Assembly (NCBI GenBank): GCA_017999075.1
Contig: JAGOBX010000253.1
Coordinates: 1 to 5,852 of the forward strand
Direction: 5' to 3'
Source: JAGOBX01 sp017999075 [NCBI: Candidatus Babelota bacterium]
Lineage (GTDB): Bacteria; JAGOBX01
DNA: 5,852 bases
Under the pieces are notes generated by a model. The model did not search any database, had not been told where the DNA came from, and was given only the letters and a program-made list of their open reading frames with translations. Position numbers and translations under genes: made by a program. Each line of letters opens with the position of its first letter. Position 1 is the stretch's first letter. This document shows positions 1-5,852 of the stretch, piece by piece.

Positions 1-1544
1 GAATATAAACGCTGAATGTTTGAAATACTATTCAGCTTTTCAATGGTTGAATCATTGCTTGAATTCAAATTAGTTCCTACCCATTTTTTCATCGTATTAA
101 TTATATTCATATCGTCGGCTGTCATTTCTATATTTCCTGCGCTTATTTCAGCATACACATTATCAGTCAGAAATGAGCCATACGCCTGCAAATAACTTGA
201 AAACAGCGTTGACAAATCAAACTTCGGACTTTTCTGACAAACAAATTCAAAACCAAACGAATCGCCATAGATAACATTACCCGCTTCAATAAAAGATTTT
301 AACGCTTCAGCATACTGATATGATTTCATAAATTCTTTGCCACTGTTAAAACTAACGGCAAAACCTGCTATTTTTTCTTTCAGAAAATCATATTCTTCTT
401 TCAAGATATCATAAACCGGATCATTATAAATAAAATTGTAATCCGAAAGAACAGCGATATTTTTTTCCATATCAGCGCATATAACCTCAAAAGGCAGCGT
501 AAGATTTTTATCAGGATAATTGTATAGATTATCCGTAATTTGATTCCGATTTTTAATAAAACTTATAATCGCAAGATAATACTTATTAGCCATTTCAGGT
601 TTTGCAAAAATCTCGTTGTTTTTAATAAAAGATTCTAATTGCGGATAACTGAACTGTCCTGCAAAATTCGCGCATTTTTCAGCCGCTGATAAACCTGCCA
701 GCCAGTCCCCATCTGATAACTCTGCTTTTACAAAATTAGCGGTAAAAGTATTATGCATAACGCTTATTTTATCGCGGTAATCGAAAAAATAAGAAATATG
801 ATCTTTTAAATTAACATCTGCTTTCAATAAATTTTTAATATTATCGTCCAGATTAATGGTTATAAGTTTTGAGTATGTCTGCGCTAATTCCCAATCCTTT
901 TTTGACTGTCTGTATTCTGCGGCTAATGCGATAAGTTTATTTGCTGCGTTAATATCTTCAATCACCGATTCGCGTAATGACTTGAATACCTGTCGGCTGT
1001 CAGGATAATTATTATTTAAAAAATCAAGATTCTGCAATGCTCTGGTTTTATCAAGATTCGCGAAATTAAGCTGCGCCTGCTTTAAATTAACATAAAAGTC
1101 TATTACTTTTATTGCGGCATCAAGCTTGGCTTTTGCTTCATTCGCCAAAACTGCGCTTGTATATGCGGGATAGGATTTTACGGATTCAGTCAGCCATTCC
1201 GCTATGTTTGATTTACTTTTAAAAAATTTCCAATTATTATTTATAATTGATTTCAACTGCTGACCGCTGACAGCGCTGATTGCCGCATTATAATGATCTT
1301 TAACGATAGTATAAAAAAGCTCTGGATTACTGCTTGTTTCAATTTTATAAAGCAAGCTTTCCCCTTTTTCGATAATGTCTAAAAATAATAATGTCTGGAG
1401 CGCGCGCGGAATAATATTTTTTTCATAGCCAGTCAATTCAAGAAGCGCGGCAAGATTTTTTTCAATTGCGTCTTTATCTTTTTTATCAAGCGCGGTTGTA
1501 AGTTCAGCTCTGACTGGCGCAACAGCTTTCTCGCATTGTTCTTC
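1..1544 (-). other. Alpha-helical, TPR-like tail (residues 1430-1943, continues off the window)
   Basis: The region is almost entirely predicted helix with paired-helix spacing. The TPR-like pieces are ALQNLDFLNNNYPDSRQVF (1598-1616), which has the 'A...L...YP.S' turn seen in envelope TPR proteins such as BamD and YbgF, and YAEALKSFIEAGNVI (1840-1854). Other helices are less regular, so this may be a divergent helical repeat rather than canonical TPR. Such arrays usually bind proteins. No stop codon appears, so the tail is longer than seen here. Confidence 0.5.
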
Positions 1545-4500
1545 TGTCCATACAGCATTATCATTAAGAGTCAAAAGCTGGTCTAATCCTGGACCAGTCC
1601 CAAGACCGCAATGTATTATATTTGCGTTGACATCATTTTTGGCGAGAATATAGCTTGCTCCGGCAAATTTGTTTTTAAACGCATAACTGCCAATATCAAA
1701 ATACTCTGAACGCTTTGGAACTACAACATCATCGAATGAATGAGAATTTCCTGATGCGTCTGTCCCGCTTAATACTAAACCCAATTTACCTTTGCCAACT
1801 GTGAGTTTTTCGCTAAAAGTATTTATAGTTTGTAAAGAATAACCTTTTCTGAAGATATAATCGTCATTTCTGACAATAATCGTTTTTGCGCTCGGTTTAC
1901 TCTGATTATTTCTTGCGTCAGCATTCATCGCATATCCGAGAATACTCCAGCCGGATGGCGCTACAGGTTTCCATAATAGTTTAAGATTAGTCGAGCCGAT
2001 TGTTTGACCTAAAATTTGTATTGATATATCAGCAGCAACCTCAGAATACTGGTCAGTATATCGATATACAATTTTTCTGACAGGCGGTTTCTTTATCATT
2101 GATTCGCGTTTGGTATCCATCCATTTTATGACTTGTCCCTTTATTTCATTGACAGCAATATCTCTGTCTCTTCCTAACTTGATAAAATCTTCATCAGATA
2201 ATTCATAAACAACCTCTTTCGTATTTGCGGGAATAAACCTTTTAACATCGCTACTGGTTATATCATTAGTTAATTTAAAAATATCTCTGATAGCTATGTA
2301 TTTCAATTCTTCCCACTTCTTAAAAACAGTATCATTCTTGAGTTTTTCAATACTTTCTTCAAATTTTTTCGGATTAACACTTTTAGCAGCGTTAAATTCA
2401 GGTGATTCTAATGATTTAAGTGTTTTTTCATAATTTTTTTCAATAACACGCGCAGTTTTTTCATAATTTTCTAGATAAGTCATCGCAAGTTTAAAAGCAG
2501 CGGCTGAAAATTTTTTATAAATTATTTTCGAAGCCATATCATAGCCATAAACTATCGGCGGAGTTTCTTTAGTTTTTTTACCGAAAAATTCGGCAACATC
2601 GTTTCCGAAATCAACAAAGGTTTCCGCTATCTCGCTGCCGCCTTGTTCAAAAAATTTACCTGCGTCTTTACCGAAACTTTCAAGACCTTTCGCAACTTCA
2701 ACGGCCGCGATTTCAGCGTATTTAGATGTTTCGTTAAACGCGATAGTCGCGCCTTGCGCGATTAGTTTGCCCGTATTTTCAAGCACTTTCAAAATTACTT
2801 TATCAAGGTTCTTCAAAATTTTCTCAAATATCTGTTCGCAAATCGGTTTTATGAATTCAGCCGGATTCAGCGATTTCACGCTGATATCAAAATCTTCCTC
2901 ATAAATAGCAGATTTATATTTAACTTTCATTGAATATTTCGGCGGTGTTCCCTGTATCAACGAGCGGACATCGAATTTAGCGCGGATATTTGTTATCTCA
3001 AGCGACATTACAATATCGCCGATAAACTGTGTAATTTCTTTCGGGATTTTAACATTTTTTTCGATAAGCTCTGCAATCCTGCTTTTTGTCACGCCGTCAG
3101 CCGCAAGGTCGATACGCGCTTCCATATCCTGACTGCTGTAAAGAAAATCGCATCTGACATTTCCGAGCAGTTCAGATTTCATATTGGTTTTTAATTCCAT
3201 ATACGAAAAATCAGGCGAGCCGCCAATATTGAAATCAGTAATAACTGTCAGCGGCAGATAAATAATATTAGACGGCGGAATCACTATTATCGGATTTTCC
3301 CATCTCTCGCCTTCGCGCAAACCGCCTTTCAAACCTTTGTTAAGCAGGTCAATATTTATATAACATTTTACAGGTCCGCGCTGCGGGTCAATCGCGTAAT
3401 CAAACGGCATACTAACCAATATCTTTTGCGCTTGATTCTGCGGTTCAAACCACATTTCAACATCAACATAATCTGACGGATATTTGATAGCGCTCAGATA
3501 TTTCTCGTATAAATCGAAAAGCGGAATATTTTTTACGACATTTGGTATCTTCGCTTTAACATTGAATCTGCCTTTTGCCTTGTCAAGTCCGGCAGTAGCG
3601 TCAACAACTATATCCTTACCGCCATTCAAATATTTTACAGTAAGTTTGCCTTTGAATTCCGTTTTGGACGCGCGGATCATGTTGAGTTTTACCAATTCCA
3701 AATTAAAACCGAATTCAGCGCCTACATCAGGAAACTTCAGCCCTATTTTCCAGAAAAAAGATTCGAAAAATTTAAACGCAAGTTCCATTTCCAGCGAATT
3801 TAAAATAGCGTCTATATCAAGTTTAGGAACACCCAAATCAATTTTTATATCGCCCATTTCAGGAAATCCTTTGAATTTCAGAGGAATGATTAACCCGTTA
3901 AAACTGAAGCTGCCAAGTGACGGCATATTACAGTTCAGCGCAAGCTGACCAATCTCAAAATTAAGTTTCGGCATTCCTATTTTAGAAAACAAATCATTAA
4001 TCCGCGCGAATAAACTATTGATATTTATTTCAGGGAAAGTCAGATTAATTTTAACATTCGGCGAAAAGTCCGGTAATTCCGGCATATCTAGTTTAATCAG
4101 TCCAAACCCGTCTGCGCGCACCTGAATATCAGTTTTATATTTTGAAGCTTTATTTGCTTTTGAATCATAGATGAACGACAATAAAAATTTTTCAACGCTG
4201 CCCGGCAAAATACCGAACGGCTGCTGCCATTGCTGTTCCGGCGTAAGTCCGAACTGCACCGGAATTTCATTTTGTCCTTCTAATATTTTTTTCAAATCAA
4301 GTTGCGCAAACAAATTAAGTTTGTTTTTTGTCGGGTCAATTTTAAGTTGAATCGGCGTTCTGATAATCAGCGAATCATTGAGATTATCCTGTAATATTTT
4401 TTTTTCAGGAAACTGCGCGATAAAATCTGCAGATTGCGATATTGAACAAATATCATTATTTAAAATGTCTTTTACAGCCGGAATATTAGAAAGCGGATTA

Positions 4501-5831
4501 GGAACTGACGCAGTAAATTCAAATAATTTATGCTGACTAATATTTTTTTTCACGCCTTTTACCGGAATAATTAAATCATTACCTGCATTTAAATATTTTA
4601 ATGTTATTTCTCCGCTGAAATTATTTTCGTCTATTCTTGCAAATTTAAAAGATGCTGCGCCGAGATTTATTATCGCTTCTGCGCCGAGATTAATATCATT
4701 AATCTGACTGTATATACAATCAACTACAAGATTAAGTTCGTTTAATAAATTTTTATCTAATTCTAAACCGGTGTTGTCAGAGCTGTCGTCACTTGAAGAA
4801 CGAACGCCGCGTGCACGGCTGCGTGAATTTTTTTTGTTTGTAACTTTGCTTTTATCGACCATTTTTAATTTTTTTAGTTTTGAAGCGTTTGCGCGAGTTG
4901 ATGAAGAAGAACGTTCCGCAGATTTTAATTTTGAACGTGATTTTAAGCCTCGCTGAGTATCTGTTTTGTCTTCTTCAATTTTTGAAGAATCAATTTTGTA
5001 TTCTGCGTCAGAGATTGTTCCTTCATTAACATCTATTATTTTCTTTTCTCCAATCCTTAAAATAAGTATCGCTTTATATTGTTCGATTGAATCTTGATAT
5101 TTGTTGAATTTTATTATTTCGTTTTTCGTCCAGTCAAACAAATACACATATCCATCCCCTCCAACAAAATAATAATTATCCCCAGTCAATTCCGGCAATG
5201 GCAGAGTTTGCTGCGCTTCAGGTTCTGCAGTTTCGTCTTCATCAGCTGCTGTTTCTTTACCGCCAACTGATTTGATTTTTCGTTTTTCAGTTTTTCGAGT
5301 AGATGTTTGCGTCTTTGATTTTATCATACGATGTCTGCTTCTTATCCCGCGTTCTGAATCTTTAATCTCCAATCTGTCATCTGTAATTCCCGAATTGTCA
5401 ATTGTCAATTCTCCATTGACAATTTTTTTAATAGCAATAATATGTCCGTCCGGTCTGACGGCAAACCAGTAATCATTTAATTTTAAAATATTTTCGGTCT
5501 TTTTTTCGATTGATTCACGGTTTAAATCAAGTTCATATACCGCGCCGTCTTCGATAAAATATTTTTTGGTTTTATCTAATTGCAGCGGTTTGACAGTAAT
5601 AACTTTCGTTTCAATTTTTTGACCTTTATTTTCTGTCGCTGCAGATGTTGATGCTACAGAAGTATCTTCAATATTTTCTTGAACTGCCGAATCAACGCTT
5701 TTTACGCCGCGCCTGCTTCTAACATCAGTTCTTGACTGCGAAACCTCGCGAGCTTCAAGTACTCCAGAAAATACAATCATCAAAATGATTGCCATAACCA
5801 TCGCTAATCCATTTTGAAATTTTGCCTTCAT
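1..5831 (-). CDS. Giant exported multi-domain protein, C-terminus beyond the window (partial)
   Basis: This frame is open for 1943 codons from the ATG at 5831-5829 to the left edge, with no stop seen and no sign of a frameshift. The start was chosen because a GGGTGA Shine-Dalgarno sequence lies 5 bases upstream and the first 27 residues form a good Sec signal peptide. In order, the protein shows: two related N-terminal modules (38-135, 161-276), a basic linker (291-350), a beta-rich array with a duplicated block (383-515, 702-834) and hydrophobic-Pro strand repeats between the copies (583-710), 11-mer amphipathic helices (1040-1083), a beta domain with a Vps62-like signature (1245-1410), and a helical TPR-like tail (from about 1430). 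No catalytic motif is recognisable. It is probably periplasmic or surface-located and structural or membrane-binding; that role is inferred. The existence of the gene is nearly certain, its function unknown. Confidence 0.95.
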   Translation of the reverse strand, partial: MKAKFQNGLAMVMAIILMIVFSGVLEAREVSQSRTDVRSRRGVKSVDSAVQENIEDTSVASTSAATENKGQKIETKVITVKPLQLDKTKKYFIEDGAVYELDLNRESIEKKTENILKLNDYWFAVRPDGHIIAIKKIVNGELTIDNSGITDDRLEIKDSERGIRSRHRMIKSKTQTSTRKTEKRKIKSVGGKETAADEDETAEPEAQQTLPLPELTGDNYYFVGGDGYVYLFDWTKNEIIKFNKYQDSIEQYKAILILRIGEKKIIDVNEGTISDAEYKIDSSKIEEDKTDTQRGLKSRSKLKSAERSSSSTRANASKLKKLKMVDKSKVTNKKNSRSRARGVRSSSDDSSDNTGLELDKNLLNELNLVVDCIYSQINDINLGAEAIINLGAASFKFARIDENNFSGEITLKYLNAGNDLIIPVKGVKKNISQHKLFEFTASVPNPLSNIPAVKDILNNDICSISQSADFIAQFPEKKILQDNLNDSLIIRTPIQLKIDPTKNKLNLFAQLDLKKILEGQNEIPVQFGLTPEQQWQQPFGILPGSVEKFLLSFIYDSKANKASKYKTDIQVRADGFGLIKLDMPELPDFSPNVKINLTFPEININSLFARINDLFSKIGMPKLNFEIGQLALNCNMPSLGSFSFNGLIIPLKFKGFPEMGDIKIDLGVPKLDIDAILNSLEMELAFKFFESFFWKIGLKFPDVGAEFGFNLELVKLNMIRASKTEFKGKLTVKYLNGGKDIVVDATAGLDKAKGRFNVKAKIPNVVKNIPLFDLYEKYLSAIKYPSDYVDVEMWFEPQNQAQKILVSMPFDYAIDPQRGPVKCYINIDLLNKGLKGGLREGERWENPIIVIPPSNIIYLPLTVITDFNIGGSPDFSYMELKTNMKSELLGNVRCDFLYSSQDMEARIDLAADGVTKSRIAELIEKNVKIPKEITQFIGDIVMSLEITNIRAKFDVRSLIQGTPPKYSMKVKYKSAIYEEDFDISVKSLNPAEFIKPICEQIFEKILKNLDKVILKVLENTGKLIAQGATIAFNETSKYAEIAAVEVAKGLESFGKDAGKFFEQGGSEIAETFVDFGNDVAEFFGKKTKETPPIVYGYDMASKIIYKKFSAAAFKLAMTYLENYEKTARVIEKNYEKTLKSLESPEFNAAKSVNPKKFEESIEKLKNDTVFKKWEELKYIAIRDIFKLTNDITSSDVKRFIPANTKEVVYELSDEDFIKLGRDRDIAVNEIKGQVIKWMDTKRESMIKKPPVRKIVYRYTDQYSEVAADISIQILGQTIGSTNLKLLWKPVAPSGWSILGYAMNADARNNQSKPSAKTIIVRNDDYIFRKGYSLQTINTFSEKLTVGKGKLGLVLSGTDASGNSHSFDDVVVPKRSEYFDIGSYAFKNKFAGASYILAKNDVNANIIHCGLGTGPGLDQLLTLNDNAVWTEEQCEKAVAPVRAELTTALDKKDKDAIEKNLAALLELTGYEKNIIPRALQTLLFLDIIEKGESLLYKIETSSNPELFYTIVKDHYNAAISAVSGQQLKSIINNNWKFFKSKSNIAEWLTESVKSYPAYTSAVLANEAKAKLDAAIKVIDFYVNLKQAQLNFANLDKTRALQNLDFLNNNYPDSRQVFKSLRESVIEDINAANKLIALAAEYRQSKKDWELAQTYSKLITINLDDNIKNLLKADVNLKDHISYFFDYRDKISVMHNTFTANFVKAELSDGDWLAGLSAAEKCANFAGQFSYPQLESFIKNNEIFAKPEMANKYYLAIISFIKNRNQITDNLYNYPDKNLTLPFEVICADMEKNIAVLSDYNFIYNDPVYDILKEEYDFLKEKIAGFAVSFNSGKEFMKSYQYAEALKSFIEAGNVIYGDSFGFEFVCQKSPKFDLSTLFSSYLQAYGSFLTDNVYAEISAGNIEMTADDMNIINTMKKWVGTNLNSSNDSTIEKLNSISNIQRLY
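1602..2099 (-). other. Beta domain with Vps62/DUF946-like signature (residues 1245-1410)
   Basis: The core is LWKPVAPSGWSILGY (1286-1300), followed by KPS (1312-1314) and VRNDD (1320-1324). From memory, Vps62/DUF946 proteins carry W-(R/K)-P-(I/V)-x-P-x-G-(Y/W)-x-x-L-G, then PS and a VR-x-D element, in this order; the same type of motif occurs near the C-terminal part of Vps13. Here W1287, P1289, P1292, G1294, L1298 and G1299 match. The surrounding residues alternate as beta strands, and a Gly-rich turn (GLGTGPG, 1409-1415) closes the region. A chance match of a short motif cannot be excluded. Confidence 0.45.
2583..2714 (-). repeat. 11-residue amphipathic helix repeats (residues 1040-1083)
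   Basis: Four consecutive 11-mers stay in register at 1040-1050, 1051-1061, 1062-1072 and 1073-1083. The last three each end in Phe (1061, 1072, 1083), and small or charged residues (Gly, Asp, Glu, Lys) fill the polar face. An example unit is ESFGKDAGKFF. Eleven-residue periodicity is typical of lipid-surface helices (apolipoproteins, synuclein, perilipins) and of LEA proteins. The preceding 992-1039 stretch is also helical. Membrane binding is inferred. Confidence 0.6.
3330..3728 (-). repeat. Beta-rich duplicated block, copy 2 (residues 702-834)
   Basis: This is the second copy of the 383-515 block, with FKGKLTVKYLNGGKD at 726-740, the turn PNVVKNIP at 763-770 and IDPQRGP at 814-820. The offset between copies falls from 321 to 316 residues along the block, so only small gaps separate them. 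A weak third echo (YSMKVKY, 966-972, before an acidic stretch) may be a decayed copy. The duplication is protein-level only; the DNA has diverged. Confidence 0.7.
3702..4085 (-). repeat. Hydrophobic-Pro strand ladder (residues 583-710)
   Basis: A hydrophobic-Pro dipeptide followed by alternating hydrophobic and polar residues recurs at prolines 584, 600, 621, 637, 657, 669 and 701, for example MPKLNFEI, FPEMGDIKIDL and VPKLDIDAI. Spacing is mostly 12-21 residues. The pattern suggests short, similar beta strands stacked or lined up, as in extended beta-groove or beta-solenoid folds. It fills the gap between the two duplicated blocks. The fold is inferred from pattern only. Confidence 0.55.
4287..4685 (-). 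repeat. Beta-rich duplicated block, copy 1 (residues 383-515)
   Basis: The hallmark is FSGEITLKYLNAGND at 405-419, followed by a PNPLSNIP turn (444-451) and later IDP plus a hydrophobic strand (498-513). The same landmarks recur in the same order at 726-740, 763-770 and 814-830. In the first 16 aligned positions 9 are identical (F, G, T, K, Y, L, N, G, D). Alternating hydrophobic residues predict beta strands. The family is not recognised. Confidence 0.7.
4782..4961 (-). other. Lys/Arg/Ser-rich linker with two basic motifs (residues 291-350)
   Basis: This stretch is dominated by Lys, Arg and Ser, with few hydrophobic residues. It contains RGLKSR (294-299) and SRSRARGVRSS (336-346), the third and fourth copies of the N-terminal basic motif, and ends in an acidic Ser/Asp run (346-352). 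It is probably disordered and separates the N-terminal modules from the beta-rich array. It could bind anionic envelope polymers or be a protease-sensitive hinge; neither is shown by the sequence. Confidence 0.6.
5004..5351 (-). repeat. N-terminal module, copy 2 (residues 161-276)
   Basis: The copy begins with RGIRSR (161-166), followed by a Lys/Arg/Thr stretch and then an acidic linker (about 192-206). The beta unit begins YYFVGGDGYVYLFDW (220-234) and aligns with residues 90-104 of copy 1 after a one-residue gap. Another basic motif, RGLKSR, follows at 294-299. The motif spacing of 120 and 133 residues fits an ancient tandem duplication with unequal linkers. Confidence 0.6.
5357..5426. repeat. 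Degenerate heptanucleotide tandem repeat with hairpin, inside the CDS
   Basis: Read on the plus strand, ten consecutive 7-base units follow one another without a gap, including AATCTGT, CATCTGT, GAATTGT and CAATTGT; most units share an A(A/T)TNNN core. Within it, 5400-5409 and 5415-5424 are perfect inverted copies (10-bp stem, 5-base loop). The array encodes residues 136-159 of the giant protein in frame. Such heptad arrays are usually intergenic repeats in bacterial genomes, so an in-frame copy within a gene is unusual. Since 7 is not a multiple of 3, the peptide itself does not look repetitive. Confidence 0.75.
5427..5720 (-). repeat. N-terminal module, copy 1 (residues 38-135)
   Basis: The module opens with the basic motif RSRRGVKS (38-45), continues through an acidic/Ser/Thr linker, and ends in a beta unit beginning YFIEDGAVYELD (91-102). 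The same order of parts occurs again at residues 161-276. The beta unit loosely resembles a PQQ-type propeller blade strand (G-x-VY-x-LD), but two units cannot close a propeller. Its role is unknown. Confidence 0.6.
5751..5831 (-). other. Sec signal peptide (residues 1-27)
   Basis: Residues 1-7 carry two lysines (K2, K4). A hydrophobic core follows at about residues 9-22, rich in Met, Ile, Val and Leu. A short polar end has a likely signal peptidase I cleavage after A27 (-3 is Leu, -1 is Ala). No cysteine follows, so this is not a lipoprotein signal. A single uncleaved N-terminal anchor is the alternative, but the Leu-Glu-Ala end favours cleavage. The rest of the protein shows no obvious second membrane span. 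Confidence 0.8.
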
Positions 5832-5836
5832 AAAAA

Positions 5837-5842
5837 TCACCC
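5837..5842 (-). promoter_or_regulatory. Shine-Dalgarno site of the giant gene
   Basis: GGGTGA reads on the minus strand with a 5-base T-rich spacer before the ATG at 5831. The GGTGA part matches the 3' end of 16S rRNA, so this site supports M1 over the in-frame Met codons at residues 11, 13 and 18. Only 21 bases upstream of the start are in the window, so no promoter can be assigned. Confidence 0.7.
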
Positions 5843-5852
5843 ATTATAAAAA

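Noticed and set aside
3484-3948. Plus-strand open frame of 154 codons
   Set aside because: It is antisense to the conserved duplicated block of the giant gene, has no convincing ribosome binding site, and its protein is low-complexity Ser/Phe/Ile as expected from the reverse of Lys/Glu/Asn codons.
4386-4410. TCCTG / CAGGA inverted repeat around a T9 run, terminator-like
   Set aside because: The stem is only about 5 bp, the T run is in the loop rather than after the stem, and it lies inside an open coding frame.
4771-4956. Plus-strand open frame of 61 codons
   Set aside because: It is the antisense shadow of the Lys/Arg/Ser linker; its Glu/Phe/Leu-rich composition mirrors that region.
5272-5472. 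Plus-strand open frame of 66 codons
   Set aside because: It overlaps the heptad repeat and the giant gene antisense; no start signal or domain supports it.
5004-5540. Beta units at 91-102 and 221-233 as a PQQ-type beta-propeller
   Set aside because: Only two short units are present, without the Trp and full four-strand pattern of a propeller blade.
5755-5844. Alternative minus-strand ATG at 5844
   Set aside because: It is out of frame with the giant gene, reads only 29 codons before a stop, and lacks its own ribosome binding site within the window.
5843-5848. TATAAT on the minus strand, a perfect -10 box
   Set aside because: Transcription would start at about 5836 and remove the Shine-Dalgarno site, and the -35 region lies outside the window. 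In such AT-rich DNA the match is likely chance.

Overview
The window holds one gene. A single uninterrupted reading frame on the minus strand starts at an ATG at 5831-5829 and runs off the left edge at position 1. It gives 1943 complete codons with no stop and no frameshift, and it covers all but the last 21 bases. The start has a Shine-Dalgarno sequence and is followed by a typical Sec signal peptide, so the product is a giant exported protein whose C-terminus lies outside the window. The DNA is AT-rich by eye. TGG encodes Trp and no in-frame TGA occurs, which fits the standard bacterial code. The SD-led start and Sec signal indicate a bacterium. I cannot place the phylum; an uncultured lineage with very large exported proteins is a guess.

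Gene layout from the N-terminus (right) to the left edge: signal peptide (residues 1-27); two related modules of about 120-130 residues, each opening with a basic RG-(V/I/L)-(K/R)-S motif followed by a short beta unit of the type YF-x-x-DG-x-VY-x-x-D; a third and fourth copy of the basic motif in a Lys/Arg/Ser-rich linker (about 291-350); a large beta-rich section (about 383-990) with a clear internal duplication of about 130 residues (383-515 and 702-834), separated by a ladder of hydrophobic-Pro strand repeats (583-710); an amphipathic helical region with a precise 11-residue periodicity (1040-1083); a charged helical linker (about 1100-1245); a beta domain (1245-1410) with a motif resembling the Vps62/DUF946 family signature; and a long alpha-helical, TPR-like tail (about 1430-1943, continuing off the edge).

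At the DNA level, the most unusual element is a run of ten degenerate heptanucleotide repeats (5357-5426) that includes a 10-bp perfect hairpin. It lies inside the coding sequence and is translated in frame just before the second basic motif.

I do not recognise the whole protein as a named family. The architecture (export signal, extended beta-repeat array, 11-mer amphipathic helix, Vps62-like signature, TPR-like tail) suggests an envelope or surface protein with membrane and protein contacts. A lipid-handling role is speculation. No RNA gene, CRISPR array, insertion sequence or second gene is supported.
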